A DNA stretch of 64,000 nucleotides from assembly GCA_032229975.1 (NCBI GenBank), contig JAVXVG010000022.1, positions 70,181 through 134,180 on the forward strand, given 5' to 3'. Position numbers and translations under genes: made by a program. Origin of the DNA: JAIVGV01 sp032229975. Lineage in GTDB: Bacteria > Acidobacteriota > Blastocatellia > Pyrinomonadales > Pyrinomonadaceae. The notes under the pieces were generated by a model, which was not told the DNA's origin, searched no databases, and saw only the letters and a program-made list of their open reading frames with translations. Below, in pieces: positions 34,601 through 42,526 of the stretch (position 1 is its first letter; each line of letters begins with the position of its first letter).

Positions 34601-35056
34601 GGAACGGAGGGCGTCGGCTCAACCGTGAGCGCGCTGCTTCGCACCTGCACGGCATTCAACACAGATGGCACGTGCTCGCAGTCCGCAGCCTCGCGCACGG
34701 TCGGCTACGTTGCCAACAACCCGAACGCGCGCTATCTACAGGCGGCGTCAGGCGCTGTGTCGAACATCGGTCGCAACACCTTCCAGATTCCCCGTATCAA
34801 CAACTTCGACTTCTCGATCTTCAAGAACTTCCGGGTCAGCGAGTCGAAGATGTTCCAGATACGCGCCGACATGTTCAACGCGCTCAACCACCCGCAGTAC
34901 GTTGCGGGCTCGGTCGATGCGGTTGATCCCATCTCGACGACGGGCGTCACACGCTTCAATCAGGTTGCGCCGCTCACGGGAGATTTCCTGAAGGCTGGCA
35001 ATATCTTCAGCAGCAACCCGCGAGTTATTCAGTTCGCGGCGCGCTTCAACTTCTAA
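31655..35056 (+). CDS. Oar-like TonB-dependent receptor
   Basis: I placed the start at ATG 31655 (MDGFRKLARILS), preceded by AGGAGG; a longer frame has no such site. The 1133-residue product has a signal peptide ending AAHA, an N-terminal carboxypeptidase-regulatory-like domain (about 27-115: GNVRGTVTDPNGAVVAGAEL, GEFAFNNLPVGDDYTI), a plug-like domain (DNNFVLDGIDNNDKSVTG, VAEFSLLQNQFSAEFARSNG, then GGQFITVTKSGTNNFHGSFY) and a long beta-barrel with aromatic strand ends, finishing in VIQFAARFNF with a terminal Phe. These Oar/SusC-like receptors move large substrates across the outer membrane and are typical of Acidobacteriota. The peptidase-rich neighbourhood suggests peptide or protein substrates (inference). 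Confidence 0.93.
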   Translation: MDGFRKLARILSAALIVIACTMAAHAQATTGNVRGTVTDPNGAVVAGAELTITKKSTGVSSTTRSGDQGEFAFNNLPVGDDYTIAVKAANFKGLSLTNVKVELNQTTDVPAALQVGAVGETVEVTAGGAELVDTTTANLSKSFDSRQVVELAQTSLGGAGVNNLALIAPNVSSSGGVGVGTGGSVGGQRPRDNNFVLDGIDNNDKSVTGPQSYISPEEVAEFSLLQNQFSAEFARSNGGQFITVTKSGTNNFHGSFYAFDRNKHFNALDTQLKLAGVTRNENPRLDYLRAGANVSGPIYLPRFGEGGKAYHSGKDKLFFFSSYERLQQGTGASAGSIFTPTAAGFAALRGLSGLSATNLAVFSQYVPVSGANDAGFASVNGVNIPLGTVFVAAPNFFKQNHVVENVDYNQSSNTQHKFRFTLTNLADIDNAATLPVFFNAIPSKQRLFSYTMLHNFTSKLINETRLAFRRSSTNFQVPSIAFPGLAEFPNLSIDELGINIGPDPNAPQFGIENNYQVIDNITYLAGNHSLKFGGDFRDLISPQSFSQRVRGDYEYSDIQTFLRDQSPDVFGERNAGNNIYYGNQHILYAFVQDDWRFRPNLTLNMGVNYSYQQVPLGARTSQALNSISSVPGLLTFSAPKSQTRNFAPKVGFAYSPNYKSGMLGSLFGEGGKTSIRAGFSMGYDYIFDNLYILSNPPQLQQTNDCPDAALCPTTNFLARGGLPNTPVNITSAATARANTGAFIPDQQVPYSLTWTGSIQRQFMKDWSVEFRYLGTRGVHLLTQNRINVQAKVDPDLGLSGLPTFITRPSQSQIDAMGLSLGDINARPRLLPNYAAAGFTSNVVAFLSNGNSIYHAGSVQLQRRFSKGLQMSSAYTLSHLIDDTTAEVFSTVLSPRRVQNFQNLRAERANSALDHRHRFVNSAIYELPWFRNDSNHFLRTALGGFSLAGTYTIESGEQVTVRSGTDANLNGDSAGDRAIFNPSGTEGVGSTVSALLRTCTAFNTDGTCSQSAASRTVGYVANNPNARYLQAASGAVSNIGRNTFQIPRINNFDFSIFKNFRVSESKMFQIRADMFNALNHPQYVAGSVDAVDPISTTGVTRFNQVAPLTGDFLKAGNIFSSNPRVIQFAARFNF

Positions 35057-35095
35057 CTACTTGACCGCCTCTCGCGGGCGACCGCGAGACTTTTC

Positions 35096-35133
35096 GAGGC
35101 GACGAAGGTTAAATCTTCGTCGCCTCTTTTTTT
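35096..35133 (+). terminator. Rho-independent terminator
   Basis: A 12-bp perfect stem GAGGCGACGAAG (35096-35107 with 35115-35126) is followed by seven T. A smaller hairpin, CTCGCGG/CCGCGAG, lies just upstream at about 35071-35088. Confidence 0.92.
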
Positions 35134-35214
35134 ATCCGGCCCCCGCTTTCTATCTAATGACTCTGTCGGCAAGGCCGGTTCGATAACGCGAACGTGGAAA
35201 CGCGCGGTCTCTTC

Positions 35215-37266
35215 TTAAAGATTCTCAATCGCTACGGGCTCAACTTCCTCCGCCAACTCAAAGCCGAAGACGCGCGAGTAGAAGTAGAGTTCGCCATCGA
35301 GCGCGCGACGGATGTTCTCTGCGCGACGGAAGCCGTGCTGCTCGCCCGCGAAGGCGACGTAAGCGACGGGCAGGCCCTTGCGCCTGAGAGCATCGACCAT
35401 CATCTCCGCCTGATTCGGCGGCACGACCTTGTCTTCAAGCCCCTGAAAGAAGATGACGGGGCAAGCGAGCCTGTCTGTGAAGTTGATCGGCGAGCGCGCG
35501 CGATAAACATCTTCACGCTCAGGATACGGCGCGATCAGTCGATCCAGATAACGCGACTCGAACTTGTGCGTATCGCGCACGAGCGCACCTAAGTCCGAGA
35601 CGCCGTAGTGGCTCGCGCCCGCTTTGAACTGCGTGCGAAAGGTGAGCGCGGCGAGAGTGGTGTAGCCGCCCGCGCTGCCGCCGTCGATGACGCAGCGATC
35701 CGCATCGGCGAGTCCTTGCTCGACGAGAAAGCGCGCGCCGTTCACGCAGTCGTCAACGTCCGTGATGCCCCACGTGCCGTTGAGTCGCTCGCGGTAGGCG
35801 CGACCGTAGCCGGTCGAGCCGCCGTAGTTCACGTCGAGGACTGCGAAGCCGCGGCTCGTCCAATATTGAATGCCGAGGCTGAGCGTGGTCACGGCAGCGG
35901 AGGTAGGGCCACCATGACTCTTGATCAGAAGCGGCGGGCGTTCGCCCGTGGGTGCGCCGAAGTCACGGTTGCGCGGTGCGTAGTAGAAGCCGTGCGCGCT
36001 TCGTCCGTTCTCGGTTGGAAACTCGATGGCGCGCGCGGCTGAGATGTAGCCTTCGTCGATATCGAGATCGCTTGATCGACGAAGGACGTTGATCTCGTCG
36101 GTCGCGGGATCAAACTCGACTATGCGCGCGCCGCGCGTCGGTGAGCCCGCGCGGAAGAGTGCGCGCCCCGTCTGCGTCGAAGCGCGAACGTAAGTGATCT
36201 CCTCGAAGGGCGTCTCAATTCGTCGAAGCATCTTCGTCGTTGCGTCCAGCACTGCGAGATGCGAAACGCCGCGCTCGACGTAGGCGCAGACGATCCGCTC
36301 CTCCGCGACGAAGCCGTAGGTTGACATCCCGAAGGCCCACTGCGGCAAGCCGAACTCCGCGTCCATCGGACACAAAGGCTCGACATCGATCTCGTTTGAT
36401 CTCTTGCTCTCTTTTGATCCGTCGCTCTCCTTCGATCCGTCATGGCCCTCTTGGTTGCTTTCACCTGACTCGCCGAAAAACTTCTCGCCCACGCGCGCGC
36501 GATATAAGTTCCACCAGCCGTCGCGATCAGAGACGAAGTGCAGGACTCCTGCGGGCGACCACTGAGGCTGAAAGATCGATTCGCTCTCGCCGCCCGCGAC
36601 TCTGCGCGAGCGCGCGAGTTTGCCATCGCCATCAAACTCGCCGATCCACAATTCCGTCCCGTCCCATGGCATATTCGGATGACGCCACGCGAGCCACGCG
36701 AGATATGTTCCGTCTGCACTCACGCGCGGCGACGAATAGAAGTCGTAGCCGGATGTAAGAACTTCGCCGCCGTTCGCTTCGGCGTCTGCGCCGAGATTGA
36801 TAGCGACGATTGTGTTCGCGGGTTCGTGTTCATTCGTCGTGTGATCTTCGCGCACGGCGATGATTCGTTCGCGCGCGGTGTCAATAGTCATGTCGCTGTA
36901 GCGCAGTTGCGAGCCGGATTCTGGCGTGATGGCTCGCGGCTGCGTGTCTCCGGGCGCGAGCCGGTAGAGTCTCTGATCGGAGAAGTTCGAGAAGTAGAGC
37001 GTGCCGCGTTGCACAGTGTAGTCGCCGCCGCCGTACTCGTGTACGCGCGTGCGCGCGTTGAAGGGCTGAGGGATGAGATCGCGCTGCGAGTGGCCCTCGC
37101 GGCCAACGACGACGCTGCGGCCGTCTTCGGTCGGTCGCACCTCAGTCCAGTACAGTTGCGCACCATCAAGCGCGGGACTGGTCAAACCGATCGAGCCGCG
37201 CACGATCAACTCGGACGTGATCGGAGATTTCCAAGTGCCGTAAGGCGCGATGCGTTTCTCACTCAT
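35215..37266 (-). CDS. Cytoplasmic S9-family peptidase (prolyl oligopeptidase-like)
   Basis: This 683-residue protein has no signal peptide, in contrast to the S9 protein at 28426. It has an N-terminal propeller (YSDMTIDTARERIIAVREDH, FYSSPRVSADGTYLAWLAW, FQPQWSPAGVLHFVSDRDGW) and a C-terminal hydrolase domain with LLIKSHGGPTSA, NYGGSTGYGRAYRERL, nucleophile Ser531 in GGSAGGYTT, QGLEDKVVPPNQ for the Asp and GEQHGF for the His. Similar proteins are annotated dipeptidyl aminopeptidase/acylaminoacyl-peptidase. Residues about 263-292 are a polar low-complexity insert encoded by GATCCGTC-type DNA words. It likely finishes degradation of imported peptides. Confidence 0.92.
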   Translation of the reverse strand: MSEKRIAPYGTWKSPITSELIVRGSIGLTSPALDGAQLYWTEVRPTEDGRSVVVGREGHSQRDLIPQPFNARTRVHEYGGGDYTVQRGTLYFSNFSDQRLYRLAPGDTQPRAITPESGSQLRYSDMTIDTARERIIAVREDHTTNEHEPANTIVAINLGADAEANGGEVLTSGYDFYSSPRVSADGTYLAWLAWRHPNMPWDGTELWIGEFDGDGKLARSRRVAGGESESIFQPQWSPAGVLHFVSDRDGWWNLYRARVGEKFFGESGESNQEGHDGSKESDGSKESKRSNEIDVEPLCPMDAEFGLPQWAFGMSTYGFVAEERIVCAYVERGVSHLAVLDATTKMLRRIETPFEEITYVRASTQTGRALFRAGSPTRGARIVEFDPATDEINVLRRSSDLDIDEGYISAARAIEFPTENGRSAHGFYYAPRNRDFGAPTGERPPLLIKSHGGPTSAAVTTLSLGIQYWTSRGFAVLDVNYGGSTGYGRAYRERLNGTWGITDVDDCVNGARFLVEQGLADADRCVIDGGSAGGYTTLAALTFRTQFKAGASHYGVSDLGALVRDTHKFESRYLDRLIAPYPEREDVYRARSPINFTDRLACPVIFFQGLEDKVVPPNQAEMMVDALRRKGLPVAYVAFAGEQHGFRRAENIRRALDGELYFYSRVFGFELAEEVEPVAIENL
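36390..36478. repeat. Short word repeat inside the S9 peptidase gene
   Basis: TTTGATC, TTTTGATCCGTCGCTCTCC and TTCGATCCGTCATGG recur in tandem and encode, on the minus strand, a Gly/Ser/Glu/Lys-rich insert in the propeller. It resembles half of one of the intergenic word elements without an opposing arm. Confidence 0.6.
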
Positions 37267-37658
37267 CCGCTTCTCTTCCCTTCAACGTTCAGTCCAACGT
37301 TTTTCGTGTGATGAAATCGCGGCAATGATGGACGAAGATGCGCCGTCTTGCCAAGCACACGCGAGCGCAAGCGCGACTTAAGACGCAGCGTGGGATTGTG
37401 GAATCGTTGCGGTCAGCCTGTTTTTTAACGACACGATCGGCCCTCGCGCAGCATCATCCGTTGCGCGCCTGCGTGTCACGTAAATCGCAAAAACGCCGTG
37501 TATTTTTAGTTTTTTTGCGCCGCGTGCAGCTTTTCCAGATTGCGCTTCATCAGAAGTTAACCCTGATCGCGCGAGTCGTCTCTGTCGCCTCAAGAATTCC
37601 TCAAGGGCCTCCGTCCATCATCCTACTCAAGTCCGGCGTGCCGGGCGGGAGAGGTCTG
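37267..37658. other. Divergent intergenic region with AT-rich patch
   Basis: This 392-base spacer lies between the cytoplasmic S9 gene (minus) and the short STAND ATPase gene (plus). CGCAAAAA at 37486-37493 and TTTTTGCG at 37512-37519 flank TATTTTTAG, making an AT-rich inverted repeat in GC-rich DNA that could be a promoter or operator region. The plus frame stays open across part of the spacer but its residues look non-native. Confidence 0.4.
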
Positions 37659-38594
37659 ATGAGTTTGATACGGAGCATCTTTGGCGGCAGCCCCTCACGG
37701 ACGGCTTGTGTCCCTCTGAGCCGCGCGCGGACGCCGATGCTGCTTGCGGGAGTAGAGAGAAGACCGATGAACTTAATCCTCGACAAGATCACGATGCCTG
37801 CGGAGACACCGCGCGTCTCACGTCCACGCCTGCTCGAAGTCCTCAACGAGAGCATGACGTGCTGCAACTCGACCGTCATTGCGGGCCGCACCGGCGCGGG
37901 CAAGACACTTTTGACGGCGGACTTCGCCGGTCGCTGCGGTCGCCGCGTCGCGTGGTATAAGGTTGATGCCTCCGAAGTCGAGATGAGCGCGTTCCTGCGA
38001 TACTTGATCGCGGCGGTCGGCAGCCAGCATCCCGGCTTCGGTCGCAAGACGCTCGCGCTCTTAGCCGCGAGTTCGGAAGCGGAAGACGCGACGCTCGCCG
38101 CCGAGTCGTTCGTCTATGAGATGACGATGCTCGAAGCGGGCGAGCCGCTCTTGATCGTCATAGACGATCTGCATCTGGTGTATGATGCCGCGTGGGTCGT
38201 TCCCTTCTTCGCAAGATTGCTGCCGCTGCTGCCCACCGAGACGCACGTCGTTTTGATCGGCAGAACGCTGCCACCGGCCCCGCTCTGGCGTATGCGCTCG
38301 AAGCAGACCTTGCGTGTCATCGACGAGGCCTCGCTCGCCTTCACGCAGACGGAGGCGGAAGAACTTTTCGCGAGCTACAACTTGCCGACCAAACAAGCTG
38401 CGCAGGCCCTCGCAGAGACTTGGGGTCGCGCCGCCGCACTCGACGCCGTTGCGCGCGGCGGCCAGTCGCGCGCTGAAGAGAGCGCGGCGCAGTCAGACGC
38501 TTCGGTGTTCGAGAGTCGCGGTGCGAACGCGCAGAAGGCGAACGCGCAGTTGCGACTCATCAAAGGTTATTCGCCCAAGCCGTCAGCAGCATGA
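37659..38594 (+). CDS. Stand-alone MalT-like STAND NTPase domain
   Basis: The protein resembles only the N-terminal ATPase part of MalT/LuxR-STAND regulators: ILDKITMPAETPRVSRPRLL, Walker A GRTGAGKT, Walker B LLIVIDDLHLVYD, a sensor-like HVVLIGRTLPPAPLWRMR and the winged segment LAFTQTEAEELFASYNL, then a short Ala/Ser-rich tail. There are no TPR repeats and no DNA-binding domain. I chose ATG 37659 (311 residues) for its GGGAGAGG ribosome-binding site; ATG 37767 (MNLILDK) coincides with the start of homology and is the alternative. It lies about 190 bases upstream of a full-length STAND-TPR-BTAD protein on the same strand and may regulate or be a degenerate copy of it. Confidence 0.7.
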   Translation: MSLIRSIFGGSPSRTACVPLSRARTPMLLAGVERRPMNLILDKITMPAETPRVSRPRLLEVLNESMTCCNSTVIAGRTGAGKTLLTADFAGRCGRRVAWYKVDASEVEMSAFLRYLIAAVGSQHPGFGRKTLALLAASSEAEDATLAAESFVYEMTMLEAGEPLLIVIDDLHLVYDAAWVVPFFARLLPLLPTETHVVLIGRTLPPAPLWRMRSKQTLRVIDEASLAFTQTEAEELFASYNLPTKQAAQALAETWGRAAALDAVARGGQSRAEESAAQSDASVFESRGANAQKANAQLRLIKGYSPKPSAA

Positions 38595-38785
38595 CGAAAG
38601 AGCCGACGCGCGCGCGGAAGTTTTGAAGTAGAAAGTTTCGTGCTTGATAGATTCTGAAAACCTCGCCTTGTCGCTTTTCATGAGCGCGCGAACGATCCGT
38701 TACACTTAAACCACACGCGAGCGTCGGGACACTTCTCTCGCTCGCGACATCAACGCTCGTCGCACGTGCCACCAAATTTTTGCCG

Positions 38786-41700
38786 ATGAGCAACAGGCCA
38801 CGCCGCACGGGAAAACTTCAAACCACGCCGCTGCCCCCTCTGGCGGACGGCGGCACGTCTGCGCCCACCTTCTTCCTGCGCACGAAACTTCTGCCGCCAC
38901 GCCCAACGCCCGCGCTCCTCCATCGCGAACGTCTGAGCGAGCGATTGCGATCTAATCTCTCGCAGCCCGTCACGCTCGTCGCCGCGCCGGCCGGATCAGG
39001 CAAGACGACGCTCGTGGCGGATTTCATCCGCAACGAGTCGCGACAGTTCGTCTGGTATCAACTCGACCGCACCGACGCAGACCCTTCGGTCTTCCTCGGC
39101 TACGTTGCACACGGCATACGGCAGATCGTTCCCGGCTTCGGCGACGCCACGCTCTCCTACTTGCAGCAGGCCCCCGCCGAACTGGCGGAGCAGCCGGAAC
39201 GCGCGGCGGATGTACTGCTGAATGAAATCCTCGACTCGGTCGAGCAGCAGATCATCTTCGTCCTCGACGACTATCATCATCTCGGCAACGATACGCTCGT
39301 TCATCGTGTCGTGGATCGATTGCTCGCATATCTCCCCGACGTGATCCACATCATCGTCACCTCGCGCGATGTGCCGCCGCTCTCGCTCTCGCGCCTGCGC
39401 GCGCACAACGCCTTGACGATCATCGACCGCGAAGAGCTGCTCTTCACGGACGACGAGACGCAGGAGCTGTTTCGCAAAGTTTTCGATCTCGAACTCACGC
39501 CCACGCAACTGCACGAGTATCGCGAGCGCACGCATGGTTGGATCACTGCGTTGCAACTCGTCCGGCAGGTTGCGCAGCGTCAGGCCCTCGCGCGCGGAGT
39601 CGTGCGTGAGGGCGAAGCATCGAGTCCCGATCTCGTCGAAGTGCTCAGGCAGTCCGAGCGCGATATCTTCGACTACTTCGCCGAAGAGGTCTTCGCAGAC
39701 GAGCCCGCAGATGTGCAACAACTATTGCTGCGCGTCTCTCTGCTCGAACGCATCGAGACGGACGCGTGCTCCGTTCTCTATCCAAAGGATAAATGTTCGT
39801 CGCTGCTCCCGTCGCTCGTGCGTCGTAACGTCTTCATGACCGTGGCGAGCGATGAGCGCGGCGAAGAGTATCGACTGCATCCGCTCTTCAAAGGTTTCCT
39901 GCGCCGCAGACTTCGTGGGGAGATCGGGCAGGCGGGCGTTGCCTCTGAGCATCTGCGCTTCGCCAACTACTTCACGGAGCGGCAGCAATGGGAACAGGCG
40001 ATCCAACATCTGCTCGAAGCGGGCGAGTTCGCGCGTGCGGCGTCGCTCATCGCGGCGCGCGGCGCGGAGTGGCTCGCGGGCGGCGCGTTCGCTTCGCTCG
40101 TCCGCTTCGTCGATAGTTTGCCCGCCGAGGCCATCGAGTCGCACCCGCGTGCCTTGTTCTATCGCGCGGAGGTGGCCCGACTGCGCGGCCGGTTCGAGTC
40201 GGCAGAGAAACATCTGCGCCGCGCCGCGAGTCTCCTGCACGCACAGGGCGACGCGGAGGGCGAGGCGGAAGCCTTGCACTCGCTCGCCACGGTTGCGCGC
40301 CGACGCGGCGACTGCTCATCGGCGTTCACGCATCTCGATCGCGCGCTCGAACTCGTGCAGGCGCGTTCTCAAGTGCGCGTCAAGGTCGGCAACACGCGGG
40401 GCTTGTGTTACGTCGCGCTTGGCGAATGGACGACTGCCGAGCGCGAGTTTCGCGATGCGCTCCAACTCGCTGAAGAGTTGGGCGACACGCACTACGCGCA
40501 TCTCGTCGCGCATAACTTGGGCCTCCCCGCGATGATTCGCGGCGACTTCTCCGAGGCGATGCGCTGGCTGCGCCGGATGCTGCGCGACGGCGCGGGCAAT
40601 AATGGCAAAGCTGGCGACGGTCAGACGACAAGCAATGGACAGTCGAACGCGCGTCCCATTCCGCAAGAGGCTTGGGCATATCTGAATCTCGCGCGCTGTC
40701 ATCTCTATCGCGGCAACGCCGAAGAGTGCGAGCGACACTTGGATCGCGCGCTCGAACTCTGTCACCTCTTCAACTTGATCGCGCAACGCGCCGAAGCGTT
40801 CGAGACCTACGGCAACCTCTATCGCGAGCGCATGGATGCAGCGCGCGCCACAGAGTTCTACAAGCACGCCGAGCAGTCATACGAAGAGGCGGGCATCCAG
40901 ATCACCCGCAGCGAGCTACTAGAAGAGAAGGCCCTTCTTCATCTTCAACTCGGCGAACTCTCCGCCGCGCGCACGCTCCTTGATCGACTCATCGAAGCGC
41001 GTCGCGAGACGAACGATGCGCGCGCGCTTCACACCGCCCAGCTCTCACGCGCGCGCGTCCTCGTCGCGCAGGGCGAGTTTGATCAGGCGCGCGCCGAACT
41101 CGATCCCGCGCTTCTCTACTTTCACGCGCACGGACTCTACTACTACGAGGCGCAAGCCGCGCTTGCGCTCGCCGCCTGCGACTCTGCGTCGGGACGCGAG
41201 GGCGAGATGATCGCTCATCTTCGCCGCGCGCTCGATCTCGCCGCACGTTACGATTATGAATACTGGCTGCGACGCGAAGTTTCCGCCAACCCGCGCCTCT
41301 TCTCATCGCAAGAGGCGCGCACGCTGCTCCCGCCGGAGTTGAACGAGCAGATCGCGGCATCGGCGGACGCACCGGCGAGAGCGCAGACCGTCGCGCTCGC
41401 CATGCCTGCGGGCGCGGAAGCCGTCGCGCCGAAGCCCGCAGCCGATCTGACGATCCGTATGCTAGGGCCAGTCGAAATTTTTCGCGACCCGGCACGCTCG
41501 CTCGCCGCCGATGCGTGGACGACCAAGCGCGCGCGCGACATCCTCTGCTTCATCGGCTCGCGCCGCCACCGACGCGCGTCGAAGGATACGATCATCGACA
41601 CCTTCTGGGGCGAGTCGGACTTCGAGGCGGTCGAGAAGAACTTTCACCCCACGGTCTCGCACATACGCAAGGCCTTGAACAGCAACCAGCCCGTCAAGCA

Positions 41701-42199
41701 GAACTTCCTCGTCTATCGCGACGGCGATTATCTTTTGAGTCAGGACTTCTCTTATTCAATCGACACTGAGGAGTTCGACCGTCTCGCCGCCGAAGGTGAG
41801 TCGGCGCGGCGCGCGGGCGATCAGACGCGCTTCACGGAAGCGTTCGAGCGCGCCGTCGAACTTTATCGCGGCGACTTCATGCAGGGCTCTTATGATGACT
41901 GGGCAGAGGAGCAACGCGCCTACTACAAGGAGCAGCAACTGAGGATGTTGGAGACGCTCGCCGTCACGGCGCAGAAGGCTGAGGACTGGTCGCGCTCGAT
42001 GAAGCTGGCACAACGCATCCTCTCAGAAGATCAGTTTCGCGAGGACGTGCACTGCATGATCATGCGCGCGCACGCGGCGGAGGGGAATCGCGCGGCGGTC
42101 AAGGATCAGTACGAGAGCCTGCGCAAACTGCTGCGCAAGGAGTTGGGCGTCGAGCCTGCTGCGGAGACGCAGAAGATTTTCAAGCAGTTGATGGGCTAA
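38786..42199 (+). CDS. MalT-like STAND ATPase with TPR and C-terminal SARP-type BTAD regulator domain
   Basis: This 1137-residue regulator has an N-terminal STAND ATPase (FLRTKLLPPRPTPALLHRERL, Walker A APAGSGKTT, Walker B IIFVLDDYHHLGND, then IIVTSRDVPPLSLSRLRAH), a winged and helical arm ending about 400, a long TPR superhelix (about 430-850) that likely senses an effector, a linker, and at about 890-1137 an OmpR-like winged helix (TIRMLGPVEIF, TTKRARDILCFI, VEKNFHPTVSHIRKAL) plus BTAD (FTEAFERAVELYRGDFM, LAQRILSEDQFREDVHCMIM, KELGVEPAAETQKIF). In MalT the output domain is LuxR-type; here it is SARP-type. The start is ATG 38786. It precedes a subtilase on the same strand and may control it. 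Confidence 0.88.
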   Translation: MSNRPRRTGKLQTTPLPPLADGGTSAPTFFLRTKLLPPRPTPALLHRERLSERLRSNLSQPVTLVAAPAGSGKTTLVADFIRNESRQFVWYQLDRTDADPSVFLGYVAHGIRQIVPGFGDATLSYLQQAPAELAEQPERAADVLLNEILDSVEQQIIFVLDDYHHLGNDTLVHRVVDRLLAYLPDVIHIIVTSRDVPPLSLSRLRAHNALTIIDREELLFTDDETQELFRKVFDLELTPTQLHEYRERTHGWITALQLVRQVAQRQALARGVVREGEASSPDLVEVLRQSERDIFDYFAEEVFADEPADVQQLLLRVSLLERIETDACSVLYPKDKCSSLLPSLVRRNVFMTVASDERGEEYRLHPLFKGFLRRRLRGEIGQAGVASEHLRFANYFTERQQWEQAIQHLLEAGEFARAASLIAARGAEWLAGGAFASLVRFVDSLPAEAIESHPRALFYRAEVARLRGRFESAEKHLRRAASLLHAQGDAEGEAEALHSLATVARRRGDCSSAFTHLDRALELVQARSQVRVKVGNTRGLCYVALGEWTTAEREFRDALQLAEELGDTHYAHLVAHNLGLPAMIRGDFSEAMRWLRRMLRDGAGNNGKAGDGQTTSNGQSNARPIPQEAWAYLNLARCHLYRGNAEECERHLDRALELCHLFNLIAQRAEAFETYGNLYRERMDAARATEFYKHAEQSYEEAGIQITRSELLEEKALLHLQLGELSAARTLLDRLIEARRETNDARALHTAQLSRARVLVAQGEFDQARAELDPALLYFHAHGLYYYEAQAALALAACDSASGREGEMIAHLRRALDLAARYDYEYWLRREVSANPRLFSSQEARTLLPPELNEQIAASADAPARAQTVALAMPAGAEAVAPKPAADLTIRMLGPVEIFRDPARSLAADAWTTKRARDILCFIGSRRHRRASKDTIIDTFWGESDFEAVEKNFHPTVSHIRKALNSNQPVKQNFLVYRDGDYLLSQDFSYSIDTEEFDRLAAEGESARRAGDQTRFTEAFERAVELYRGDFMQGSYDDWAEEQRAYYKEQQLRMLETLAVTAQKAEDWSRSMKLAQRILSEDQFREDVHCMIMRAHAAEGNRAAVKDQYESLRKLLRKELGVEPAAETQKIFKQLMG

Positions 42200-42206
42200 G
42201 GCGGTG

Positions 42207-42298
42207 TTGATTGACTCATTTGCTCATCGACTCATTGATCCACTTGGCTCATCGCGTCATTGCCCGATCAACAAGTTGATGAATCAATGAGCAAATTC
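42207..42298. repeat. Inverted word-repeat element, TGACTCATT/AATGAGC type
   Basis: TTGATTGACTCATTTGCTCA and further GACTCATTGATCC words (42207-42241) oppose GTTGATGAATCAATGAGCAA (42274-42293). It lies in the 327-base spacer between the STAND-BTAD gene and the subtilase; the remaining 230 bases are an unremarkable leader without a clear promoter. Confidence 0.75.
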
Positions 42299-42526
42299 AG
42301 GTGACTTATGGCGACCGGAGAATGTGACAAAAAAATAATAAATCCCCGTGCGCTAAGGGCTGAACTTTGGCGGAAGGATGTGCTATGGTCGTTATCCCCG
42401 ACCTCAAGCTCTGCGCTCGCGCGTGCGTCCGTCCCCGTTGCTGCAAGAAGGGCACGCCGGAGAGCAAACCGTTCCCATCTTAATCTGAATTTTCGCGAGT
42501 CTGACACGCGTCTAGTTCCCCTCGTT

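Noticed and set aside
37338..37658. An N-terminal extension of the stand-alone STAND protein
   Set aside because: Residues from 37338 are basic and non-conserved in character, and good ribosome-binding sites occur only later, at 37659 and more weakly at 37767.
42308..42526. A longer subtilase starting at 42308
   Set aside because: The extra 73 residues are Arg-rich and precede a clear signal peptide at 42527; a secreted protein would not have it internal.
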